DNA of 12,177 nt from Chitinophagales bacterium (lineage in GTDB: Bacteria > Bacteroidota > Bacteroidia > Chitinophagales > Saprospiraceae): assembly GCA_013297575.1 (NCBI GenBank), contig JAAFHO010000103.1, positions 1 through 12,177 on the forward strand. Reading direction: 5' to 3'. Every line of letters starts with the position of its first letter. The stretch's first letter is position 1. The notes below the pieces were generated by a model. The model was not told the DNA's origin. It saw only the letters and a list, made by a program, of their open reading frames with translations, and searched no databases. The translations under genes were made by a program, and so were the position numbers. Positions 1 to 5,753 of the stretch are shown here, one piece after another.

Positions 1-2
1 AA

Positions 3-98
3 CGCGAACGGGTATTGGAATTATTGGACGATTATGCCATACGGGTAGCGAGGGATTACCATGCAAGCGCACCTGCGCCAGAAAAGCCTACGAATTAG
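3..98 (+). CDS. C-terminal tail of an unidentified protein (5' truncated by window edge)
   Basis: An open frame runs in from the left edge and ends at TAG 96-98. It gives about 31 residues: an amphipathic, charged helix (RERVLELLDDYAIRVARDY) followed by a flexible Ala/Pro tail ending ...PEKPTN. A helix with a low-complexity end is a common look for a protein C-terminus, and the stretch is plausible as coding sequence. It is too short to assign a family, and no start is in the window. The other two forward frames stop early or read poorly. Confidence 0.35.
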   Translation, partial: RERVLELLDDYAIRVARDYHASAPAPEKPTN

Positions 99-584
99 GG
101 GTAGTGCTCCAATTCCGAGTCTTGGTCAGTGTTTTGCGACGATTCACGCTACACTTTCCACCCAAGAGATTTCGGTATCTTCAGCACTGTGGCAACCTAT
201 CAAACGCCCGTAGATGACGTGCTTTGGCTGCGATACGGACTGACATGACACCTCTCCGACTCGCCGAAGCGAACACGGGAGGAACTGCATGCCTCCTCCT
301 CCCCCCCTTGGACTGCCGCCCGCCGTATTGGTGTGTGTGCTGTAAAACTTCGATGGTGGTTCGGATTTGTATCGCGCTGTTGCGATGCGGACTGCCTCCT
401 CATGCATACGGGGGACTAATTGGGGGACTCCAAATCTACCACCACTTGCATAAATAAAATTGCTTTTCCCTACTTTACCTTGACTTTAGTCGTCCTAACC
501 GATATAATTACCGCCCTTACCGAACACCTTAAAAGTGCAATGAGCACGCAACGTAATTTTGAGCAAATATTCTACTTTTTGATT
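99..584. other. Gene-free leader region with GC-rich, hairpin-rich core; possible structured RNA
   Basis: No convincing protein is encoded here. Open frames on both strands have random-looking compositions. Positions 181-420 are about 57% G+C by hand count, clearly above the roughly 40% of the flanking genes. Visible structure includes a stacked hairpin at 120-167 (TCTTGG 120-125 with CCAAGA 162-167, AGTGT 128-132 with ACACT 151-155, GCG 136-138 with CGC 147-149). There is also an ATCGC/GCGAT hairpin at about 371-386. A C-tract at 292-307 makes a G-rich GGA-repeat on the minus strand, and GGGGGACT is directly repeated at 410-417 and 422-429. High GC plus nested pairing in an AT-rich genome suggests a noncoding RNA. 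Conserved RNase P, tmRNA and SRP RNA motifs were looked for and not found. Positions 440-584 are ordinary AT-rich upstream sequence. Confidence 0.35.
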
Positions 585-2162
585 ATGAAAAAGACCTTTT
601 TGTATTGCTCATCATGCGTAGTTGCACTTATTTTAACAACAACTACCTGTATCAAAGCGTATCCACCATCTAATGCTACCAACTCCAATAATACCTATGC
701 GTCGGATATTGAAAAAGCACCTCATCCAAACTTGGACTCAGGAACAACTGTACCCCAAAAGGATATATGGACTTCCAGTCAGGTGCCACAAAAAGAACTA
801 GATTATCCATCCATTGGGAAAGTAACACTATATGGTAATAGTATCAAGCCTGCTGCCGTAGCACTCTTTTTGAGTGGAGACGGCGGCTGGAACTCAGGCG
901 TTATTGATATGGCAAAGGCAATGGCACAAGACGGGAAAACCCTTGTGGTGGGCATTGACATTATCAAATACTATAAAAAACTACAAAAAACAAGCGAACA
1001 ATGCCTTTATCCCGCTGGCGACCTCGAAAATCTAAGTGAGTTTGTACAAAAAGAGTTGCAATTACCCGATTATCATAAACCTATTTTGGTCGGCTATTCT
1101 TCAGGCGCAACCCTAACTTATGGCTTGCTTTGCCAAGCACCAATCAATACATTTAAAGGGGGCATCATCATGGGTTTTTGCCCTGACATACAACTCAACA
1201 AACCACTTTGCGAAGGTTCCGGGCAACTCACAATGAATAAAATGCCTAAGGATAAGGGCTTTATGTTCAATGCTGGTGTAGTACCTGGCGCGCCATTGGA
1301 GGTGCTACATGGTGAAATAGATAAAGATTGTAATTGCGAAACGACATCTATTTTTTTTAAAAATGTTAAAAATGTAACGGTGCAATTATTGCCAAAAGTA
1401 GGACACGGGTTTAGTGTAACCTCCAATTGGATGCCTCAATTTAGACAAGCCTGTTCCGATATTATTAATACGAGTGCAACTAATGCCAATTTAGGCAAGC
1501 AAAACCAGTCACAATTGGGTGCAATGGACAACATGAACGTACTTGGCGATACCAAAGGTTTACCCTTGACCATTACGACTGCTGTTGCCGATACATCAGA
1601 ACCAATGGTGTTTTTTTTAAGTGGCGACGGTGGTTGGACAGGGTTTGACCAAAAAATTTGCGATCAACTAGCCGCAAAACACGTACCGAGTATTGGCCTT
1701 AACTGTCAGTCTTATTTTTGGGAAAAGAAAACACCGGAAACCACCGTAAACGATCTCGCACCGATCATCAAGCAATATCTCACGGCTTGGGGCAAAACCA
1801 AATTTGTACTCGTTGGATACAGCTTTGGAGCGAATATTACCCCCTTTTTATTCAATCGACTGCCTTCAGAATTGAAAGAAAAATCAGGAAAGATGGTACT
1901 GCTGTCTGCTGATACTCGCGGAGATTTTGAGATACATATCGCGGGTATGCTAGGACAAACGACTGGGCCCTACGATGTTGTGGCTGAAATAAAAAGCCTT
2001 CAAAACACCTCTGTTTTGTGCGTTAGCGGAGAAAAAGAAGGCGACGAACTCAAAACAGCACTACAAGGTGCCAAGCAAGTTTGGTTTGAGAAAATACCCG
2101 GATCACACCACTATAATAATGATGCTGCAAAAGTAGCGGCTACTATACTCATGCACAAGTAA
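585..2162 (+). CDS. acvB: AcvB/VirJ-family tandem alpha/beta hydrolase, probable periplasmic aminoacyl-phosphatidylglycerol hydrolase
   Basis: This 525-residue protein has a signal peptide (about residues 1-29, hydrophobic core then CIKAYPP). Two related VirJ-like alpha/beta-hydrolase domains follow. Domain 1 has SGDGGW at 97-102, a GYSSG nucleophile elbow (Ser172), candidate acids Asp246/248 and GHGF His274. Domain 2 is the better VirJ match: SGDGGW at 346-351, the RNA-unrelated family signatures YFWEKKTPE and GYSFGAN (Ser413), DFEIH, and a C-terminal GSHHY (His508/509). Family knowledge: AcvB of Agrobacterium and its relatives hydrolyse lysyl-phosphatidylglycerol in the periplasm, beside the synthase gene. 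Activity on that substrate here is inferred, strengthened by the mprF gene 5.5 kb downstream. The start was set at ATG 585 (MKKTFL, signal peptide) rather than the in-frame TTG at 420, which would bury the signal under 55 unlikely residues. The next gene follows after 54 bp without a terminator, so the two are probably co-transcribed. Two 8-T tracts lie inside the gene (1351-1358, 1611-1618). Confidence 0.85.
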   Translation: MKKTFLYCSSCVVALILTTTTCIKAYPPSNATNSNNTYASDIEKAPHPNLDSGTTVPQKDIWTSSQVPQKELDYPSIGKVTLYGNSIKPAAVALFLSGDGGWNSGVIDMAKAMAQDGKTLVVGIDIIKYYKKLQKTSEQCLYPAGDLENLSEFVQKELQLPDYHKPILVGYSSGATLTYGLLCQAPINTFKGGIIMGFCPDIQLNKPLCEGSGQLTMNKMPKDKGFMFNAGVVPGAPLEVLHGEIDKDCNCETTSIFFKNVKNVTVQLLPKVGHGFSVTSNWMPQFRQACSDIINTSATNANLGKQNQSQLGAMDNMNVLGDTKGLPLTITTAVADTSEPMVFFLSGDGGWTGFDQKICDQLAAKHVPSIGLNCQSYFWEKKTPETTVNDLAPIIKQYLTAWGKTKFVLVGYSFGANITPFLFNRLPSELKEKSGKMVLLSADTRGDFEIHIAGMLGQTTGPYDVVAEIKSLQNTSVLCVSGEKEGDELKTALQGAKQVWFEKIPGSHHYNNDAAKVAATILMHK

Positions 2163-2216
2163 CCATTACTTCAACTTAAACATACATTCTCTTAACATTT
2201 AACATTTAATTTCATT

Positions 2217-2927
2217 ATGAAAAACTTAATTAAAATATTATCATTAGCCATATTTTTTGTATTTAGTGTATATTGCACACAAGCACAAAAAGTAGATTCT
2301 ACCAAAGCGGCAACACCGCTCCGGGGCATTCAATCCACAAAAAAGACGACACCCGTCGTAAATGTGCTGAATAATCCTATAAACATTGAAAAGGATTTGG
2401 CCGCCGACAAATATTTTCAAGGTGCACTCACTCTTTTTGATAAAAAAAAGATGCTTGAATCCGCTCAAAAAATTAGGGAAGGCGCGCAGGAATTATTGAA
2501 AGAGGCACCTAAGGAAGACCATAACCCGCAACGAAAATTGGTGGAACAACGAATAGGCGAATTGTACAGTTTGTCGCTTAGGGTAGAAGCAGGTTTGGTA
2601 CAAGAGCGAGAAGTCTTGCAGATTGATTTTGCAAATGCCGAAGAGAGTCTTGCACACCGATACTATGAAGGGACCAATACCCTGATCGATGGGACTCCGG
2701 CCGCTTTTGCAGATCGGCTCATGGGACTCAGCGTACATTTGCGCAACAGCAAGGAATACCATAACCCCGCTGAAAAAACAAAAACGGGAGCAGTAGCCGA
2801 TGAGGCGGCAAGCCTTGCAGCGGCAATCCGTAAAATGAAACCCGGAACACAAGAATTAACGCTGGCACTAAAAACCCGACTTAATCAGCTCATGGCTAAT
2901 GTAAAAGATTTAAAATTGGATGAATAA
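2217..2927 (+). CDS. Secreted helical protein of unknown function
   Basis: The product has 236 residues with a clear Sec signal peptide ending ...YCTQAQ (about residue 24), so it is exported to the periplasm or beyond. After a short Thr/Lys-rich linker, the mature part is almost wholly predicted helix with many Glu, Lys, Leu and Ala. It shows heptad-like stretches (for example KLVEQRIGELYSLSLRVEAG) and has no cysteines. Two segments end in similar YHNP / DHNP turns, hinting at a duplicated helical-hairpin unit, but this is weak. No known domain or catalytic motif is recognised. It starts 54 bp after the acvB-like gene on the same strand, with no terminator between, so it may be a partner or envelope accessory of that hydrolase. 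That is context only. Confidence 0.8.
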   Translation: MKNLIKILSLAIFFVFSVYCTQAQKVDSTKAATPLRGIQSTKKTTPVVNVLNNPINIEKDLAADKYFQGALTLFDKKKMLESAQKIREGAQELLKEAPKEDHNPQRKLVEQRIGELYSLSLRVEAGLVQEREVLQIDFANAEESLAHRYYEGTNTLIDGTPAAFADRLMGLSVHLRNSKEYHNPAEKTKTGAVADEAASLAAAIRKMKPGTQELTLALKTRLNQLMANVKDLKLDE

Positions 2928-2954
2928 AGTATGTGGATGGAATTTGAGTATAAT

Positions 2955-2990
2955 AAGTATTTGGACATAATTAATTGTGCCCAAATACTT
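2955..2990. repeat. Perfect 10-bp inverted repeat between two genes
   Basis: AAGTATTTGG (2955-2964) pairs perfectly with CCAAATACTT (2981-2990). A further ACA/TGT pair closes the stem around an AT-rich loop. Neither side is followed by a T-run, so it does not look like an intrinsic terminator. It lies 27 bp after the secreted-protein stop and 45 bp before the response-regulator start. That position would suit a dyad operator or a 3'-end protecting hairpin. Confidence 0.5.
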
Positions 2991-3034
2991 AAAAGCCCCT
3001 TCCCAAGCGAAAAGTGCTTAAATTTGCGCCTGCG

Positions 3035-3277
3035 ATGAAATATTTAATAGTTGATGATAACCCAATGGCGCGTGCTGTACTGCGGCAATTAGGTTCAGGA
3101 ATAGAAGATCTCACTTTAGCAGGTGAGTGTGTATCGGCATTGGAAGCCTTTAATTTTTTACAAAAAGAAAAGGTAGATTTACTCCTTTTAGATGTAGAAA
3201 TGCCCGAAATGAGCGGGATTGAATTGCTCCAAAACCTCCCAGTAAGGCCATTGGTCATACTTATTACTCGACCTTAA
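3035..3277 (+). pseudogene. Receiver-domain half of a broken LytTR-family response regulator
   Basis: ATG 3035 opens a typical receiver (REC) domain: acidic pair Asp7-Asp8 in YLIVDDNP, phospho-acceptor Asp53 in LLLLDVEMPEMSG, and strand beta-4 VILIT with the conserved Thr78. The frame then ends after Arg-Pro at TAA 3275-3277. The helix alpha-4 segment normally found here in this family (SxxEYAxxAF-like) is absent. Beta-5 with its Lys-Pro resumes in the next frame from the codon GAC at 3270. An in-frame GTG at 3014 exists, but ATG 3035 fits the usual REC N-terminus. The 80-residue product would lack alpha-4, beta-5, the conserved Lys and the DNA-binding domain, so it cannot work as a normal regulator. 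A sequencing or assembly error is the alternative explanation. Confidence 0.8.
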
Positions 3278-3278
3278 T

Positions 3279-3707
3279 GTGGTGGATTATATTGTAAAAC
3301 CCATCACTTTGCCACGTTTTATGGCAGCAATGGTGAAAGCAAAAGAGATTTGGAACAGCACCCATAATACCTTGGAAGAAAGTTTGAAAAAGGATTTCTT
3401 ATTTGTGCGTACCAACGGCATACTCACAAAAATTAGGTTTGATGAGATCCTTTGGGTACAAGCAATGGTGGATTATGTGCAGTTTTTTGTGGGTGCAGAC
3501 AAAAAATATACCGTACACGCAACCATGAAATCGGTAGAAAACCATTTGAACCACCCGTGTTTTGTGCGCGTTCACCGCTCCTATATCGTCAATACGGATA
3601 AGATCGACCGTATTGAAGAAGGGTCGGTGATTGTTATTGGCAAGCAAGCCATACCACTCAGCGAACCCTTCAAACCCACAGTAATGGAGCGGTTAAACAT
3701 TTTATAA
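3279..3707 (+). pseudogene. LytTR DNA-binding half of the broken response regulator (possibly still translated)
   Basis: This frame continues the REC domain from beta-5 (LNVVDYIVKPI, with the conserved Lys-Pro). It then carries a linker helix and a complete LytTR domain: FLFVRTNG...KIRFDEILWVQAMVDYVQFF, and the family hallmark CFVRVHRSYIVNTDKIDRI. LytTR domains bind direct-repeat DNA sites as regulators downstream of LytS-type or other kinases. The only upstream initiators are the GTG at 3279 or internal ATGs, none with a visible ribosome-binding signal. If translated alone it would be a REC-less DNA-binding protein of about 140 residues. The sequence of the LytTR part looks intact and not degenerate, which suggests the break is recent or an artefact. 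Confidence 0.8.
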
Positions 3708-3725
3708 GATTCTTAATGTACTTAA

Positions 3726-3753
3726 GGTCTCTTATTTAGAGATCACTATTTTT
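3726..3753 (+). terminator. Weak intrinsic terminator after the LytTR gene
   Basis: GGTCTCT (3726-3732) pairs with AGAGATC (3738-3744) through 7 bp with one G-T pair and a 5-nt loop. A T-run follows at 3749-3753. It begins 19 bp after the LytTR stop. The stem is short, and the stronger hairpin 50 bp further on probably does most of the work. Confidence 0.4.
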
Positions 3754-3792
3754 ATGACAGAAAGCAAAAGCCATTTATGGTTTTATGCAATG

Positions 3793-3824
3793 TAGGCAAG
3801 ACGCAAATCTTGCCTATTTTTTTT
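3793..3824 (+). terminator. Strong intrinsic terminator closing the response-regulator transcript
   Basis: TAGGCAAGA (3793-3801) and TCTTGCCTA (3808-3816) form a perfect 9-bp stem with a 6-nt loop, directly followed by eight Ts (3817-3824). This is the clearest rho-independent terminator in the window. It separates the acvB-like/regulator transcript from the secreted-protein gene at 4183. Confidence 0.85.
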
Positions 3825-4182
3825 GTTCTTTACATTTTAATACAAAGCGTCATTAGGTTTTGTGTATAGACCTTGGGAAGTTGTAAAAATTTCATGCACA
3901 AACCTACAGAGCCGCAGAACTTACTTCCTTAACCTGAAATAATATCCAAGCATTCTTTACTCCTCCAAATATTTTACCCACCGAAAGAAAGTACCCAATG
4001 ACCGACACTTTAGGCTCGCCAACCGAACACTGCTTGCCAGCCAATGTACACCACCGCATCTTTGTATCATCAATTACGAAGGAGAACAAAATGATCGTTC
4101 GATGTTGATAACTTACCAATATAAAATAGTTCAATCCTGCATCAATCATACTATTCATTTTCACATAAAAAACAACACGATT
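3825..4182. other. Intergenic region upstream of the PepSY-like gene; no gene recognised
   Basis: These 358 bp carry no convincing gene. An imperfect inverted repeat, AGGTTTTGTG (3855-3864) and CACAAACCT (3897-3905), is visible. On the minus strand a frame of 96 codons (3904-4194) exists, but it has no recognisable family and overlaps the start of the downstream gene. The 50 bp before 4183 are AT-rich and must hold that gene's promoter, though no exact TAnnTTTG box could be placed. Confidence 0.5.
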
Positions 4183-4722
4183 ATGAAAAAGCACATAGTA
4201 TTTTATCTCTCATTCTTGTTCTTAGCATCTGTTGCTGTACAAGCGCAAACAAGTGCAACAGTACTCTATGAATCTAAAGTAGAGACCATAAAAGTACCCG
4301 CAGTGATCGTTGAACAGACCACCAAAGATTTTCCCGGTTTTACTGTAGATGAAACATTACTTGTCCCTTCCAAATTATATGAGCAGCGATGGGTACAGGT
4401 GCAAAAAAATGATATGGTGGGGCCACTTGATTATTATGAAGTCCAACTTAAAGGAAAAAACATGCACTCAGTTGCAGCATATACACCAGAAGGGAAACTG
4501 CTGAATAGCAGAGAAGTACTGAAAAATGTAGTAGTGCCTTCCGCAGTGTCTGCAACACTCCTTAAACAATACCCAGGTTGGACGGATCGCCGCGACAAAG
4601 AGGTCATAAAAAATGGCAAAAAAGAAGTTACGCATTATATTATGCACCTTAAAAAGGGATGGAAAGAAGAAAGAGTCGTTCTTGATCCACAAGGAAATAT
4701 AGTGCATCGGTTTGTAATATAA
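4183..4722 (+). CDS. Secreted PepSY-like (DUF2874-type) protein with two repeats
   Basis: The 179-residue product has a Sec signal peptide (MKKHIVFYLSFLFLASVAVQA, cleaved near residue 21), so it is exported. The mature part looks like two copies of the small PepSY-like fold common in Bacteroidota periplasmic proteins. Copy 1 starts at about residue 38 (VPAVIVEQTTKDFPGF). Copy 2 starts at about residue 113 (VPSAVSATLLKQYPGW), ending in a strand-rich segment and ...GNIVHRFVI. The VPxxVxxxxxxxFPG pattern followed by a long beta-meander is what supports the family. No catalytic residue is expected, and such proteins are usually thought to bind or inhibit partners, but the role is unknown. ATG 4183 is preferred over the in-frame ATG at 4102 because it places the signal peptide at the N-terminus. 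Confidence 0.75.
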   Translation: MKKHIVFYLSFLFLASVAVQAQTSATVLYESKVETIKVPAVIVEQTTKDFPGFTVDETLLVPSKLYEQRWVQVQKNDMVGPLDYYEVQLKGKNMHSVAAYTPEGKLLNSREVLKNVVVPSAVSATLLKQYPGWTDRRDKEVIKNGKKEVTHYIMHLKKGWKEERVVLDPQGNIVHRFVI

Positions 4723-4732
4723 CTAAGAATTA

Positions 4733-4807
4733 GGAGGCTATTGAATAGGCAATTTGCAATTATTTAAATGAGAGAGATTCATTTATGAAGCAAATTTGAT
4801 AGCCTCC
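4733..4807 (+). ncRNA. Structured 75-nt hairpin element directly before a tRNA-like gene
   Basis: GGAGGCTATTGAAT (4733-4746) pairs with ATTTGATAGCCTCC (4794-4807) over 14 bp, including two G-T pairs and a perfect 9-bp GC-rich base. Inside sits a perfect 7-bp hairpin, TAAATGA (4765-4771) with TCATTTA (4779-4785). The element begins 10 nt after the PepSY-like stop and ends 5 nt before the tRNA-like acceptor stem. There is no trailing T-run, so it is not a standard terminator. It could be an RNA processing signal, a leader structure of the following gene, or a remnant of a mobile palindromic element. No known family was recognised. Confidence 0.45.
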
Positions 4808-4812
4808 ACTAA

Positions 4813-4885
4813 GACCGTATATCTCAGTGGCAGAGTACCTAACTCTTTATTAGGGCTACGAAGTGTTCGATTCCTTCTGCGGTCA
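4813..4885 (+). tRNA. tRNA-Lys(CUU)-like gene with a bulged T-stem; atypical or decaying
   Basis: A full cloverleaf can be drawn. The acceptor is GACCGTA (4813-4819) with TGCGGTC (4878-4884), 7 bp with one G-T, and discriminator A at 4885. The D-arm is TCTC/GAGT with one mismatch and a loop holding A14, G18-G19 and A21. The anticodon stem CCTAA (4838-4842) / TTAGG (4850-4854) is perfect and closes a 7-nt loop CTCTTTA with U33 and anticodon CUU, which reads the lysine codon AAG. The T-loop TTCGATT is canonical, but the T-stem pairs (GAAG-G with C-CTTC) only if T4864 is bulged out. Position 37 is a pyrimidine, which is unusual. No CCA is encoded. It may be a functional odd tRNA, a specialised one, or a pseudogene. 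It lies 25 bp before the following gene, so it could also sit in that gene's 5' UTR. Confidence 0.55.
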
Positions 4886-4910
4886 CTCACCTTTTTAATT
4901 GATAATTAAA

Positions 4911-5522
4911 ATGAAATATTTAAAAGTTTTTTCCATCGCAATTATTGCTCTTTTGAGTTTCGTACAAACTACTTTTGCTCAAACTAAGCCTACTACCGCT
5001 ACACCTAAAGCGGTACAAACACCCTCCAAAGCCCAACAACCCAAGACAGCCGCCGCCGCAGAACAACCCAAGACAGCTACCGCAGGGAAAAAAACAGCTA
5101 AAATGAAGCAATCCAAGGCTGACAAAACCGCTAAAGCAACCAAAAAGGAGGAAGGAGGAGCACCCACGGCCACGCCCAATAAAAAAGGTCGTAAAAAGCA
5201 AACCAATAAAGCATCTAAATCTAGCGATGCAAATGCACCTGCTCAACATGCATTGATTGGTTCATTGCCCAATAAAGCACCGCAGCCAAAAGCCGAAAAG
5301 ACACCTCAAACAAAAGCACAAGGTGTCTCTACCGCCCCTGCAAAAACGAACAATAAAGGACTGAATAAATCATCGAGTAATAATGCACCGATCATATCAG
5401 ATAAAGACCAAATGATTGGACACGATGCAAAAGGGCGACAAATGTACCGCGGCCCACGAGGTGGCGAATATTATCTCAATAGCAGCGGCTCAAAGACATA
5501 CACCAAGCCTGAAAAACAATAA
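4911..5522 (+). CDS. Secreted Lys/Ala/Thr-rich protein with C-terminal PBCV-type basic adaptor motif
   Basis: The 203-residue product begins with a Sec signal peptide (MKYLKVFSIAIIALLSFVQTTFA, cleavage near residue 23). Residues 24-160 are low-complexity, dominated by Lys, Ala, Thr, Pro and Gln with repeats such as QPKTA and KATKK, so the region is strongly basic and probably disordered. The last 40 residues hold an ordered motif, GRQMYRGPRGGEYYLNSSG then SKTY. It matches the PBCV-specific basic adaptor domain (consensus like Y-GPRGG-YY-N-G-K-Y), which is also found at the ends of bacterial secreted proteins. The function is unknown; the tail may bind nucleic acid or polyanions such as surface polysaccharide. 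ATG 4911 is chosen over an in-frame TTG 12 bp upstream, since the signal peptide begins there. A terminator follows at 5582. Confidence 0.8.
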   Translation: MKYLKVFSIAIIALLSFVQTTFAQTKPTTATPKAVQTPSKAQQPKTAAAAEQPKTATAGKKTAKMKQSKADKTAKATKKEEGGAPTATPNKKGRKKQTNKASKSSDANAPAQHALIGSLPNKAPQPKAEKTPQTKAQGVSTAPAKTNNKGLNKSSSNNAPIISDKDQMIGHDAKGRQMYRGPRGGEYYLNSSGSKTYTKPEKQ

Positions 5523-5581
5523 GATAGTGTTTCATAGTTATTATAAGTAGAATGTTTAAGTAGAGCGAAAGTTGGTTTCAA

Positions 5582-5620
5582 AACACCGAGCGGGCGTATG
5601 GCTATGCTCGGTGTTATTTT
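5582..5620 (+). terminator. Intrinsic terminator after the basic-adaptor protein gene
   Basis: AACACCGAGC (5582-5591) pairs perfectly with GCTCGGTGTT (5606-5615). The 10-bp GC-rich stem has a 14-nt loop and is followed by ATTTTGTT. It lies 60 bp after the stop at 5522 and isolates the hybrid-kinase gene from upstream transcription. Confidence 0.75.
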
Positions 5621-5632
5621 GTTGTACAAAAC

Positions 5633-5655
5633 TTTATCGGCGAAGGAACGATAAA
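5633..5655. repeat. Small inverted repeat upstream of the hybrid kinase
   Basis: TTTATCG (5633-5639) and CGATAAA (5649-5655) form a 7-bp dyad around a 9-nt loop. It sits about 100 bp before the kinase start and could be an operator half-site pair or a chance hairpin. Confidence 0.3.
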
Positions 5656-5753
5656 ACTACAATATCCTAATTGACCAATTACCGCTATATTGCGCTTCAA
5701 TTGATAGCCATAATGCTATTGTCTATATCACAACAAAGTTAAATTTTGTAACA

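Noticed and set aside
120..440. RNase P RNA, tmRNA or SRP RNA
   Set aside because: A GAGGAGGCAGTCCGC-like string on the minus strand faintly recalls the RNase P GAGGAAAGTCC core, but it differs at conserved positions and the other conserved regions are missing. No tmRNA tag, TTCGAC start or T-arm, and no SRP GGAAG-type loop were found.
144..457. Open frames on both strands in the GC-rich region (for example 144-407 minus, 224-457 plus)
   Set aside because: Their translations have random composition (Cys, Arg, Ser and poly-Gly runs), no recognisable family and no fitting start signal. High GC naturally lengthens stop-free frames.
3260..3290. Programmed ribosomal frameshift joining the two response-regulator halves
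   Set aside because: A frameshift would have to preserve the domain, yet about ten residues (helix alpha-4) are missing at the junction, and no slippery heptamer is seen. Deletion fits better.
3904..4194. 96-codon minus-strand frame before the PepSY-like gene
   Set aside because: It has no recognisable family and no promoter, and it overlaps the signal-peptide start of the plus-strand gene. It cannot be excluded as an orphan or remnant, but there is nothing positive to support it.
4733..4807. Integron attC site
   Set aside because: The arms do not end in the required GTTRRRY/RYYYAAC core, and there is no integrase gene in the window.
4899..5249. Minus-strand frames of 75-109 codons opposite the Lys/Ala-rich gene
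   Set aside because: They are shadows of a low-complexity plus-strand gene, showing Leu/Cys/Phe/Gly-rich mirror composition.
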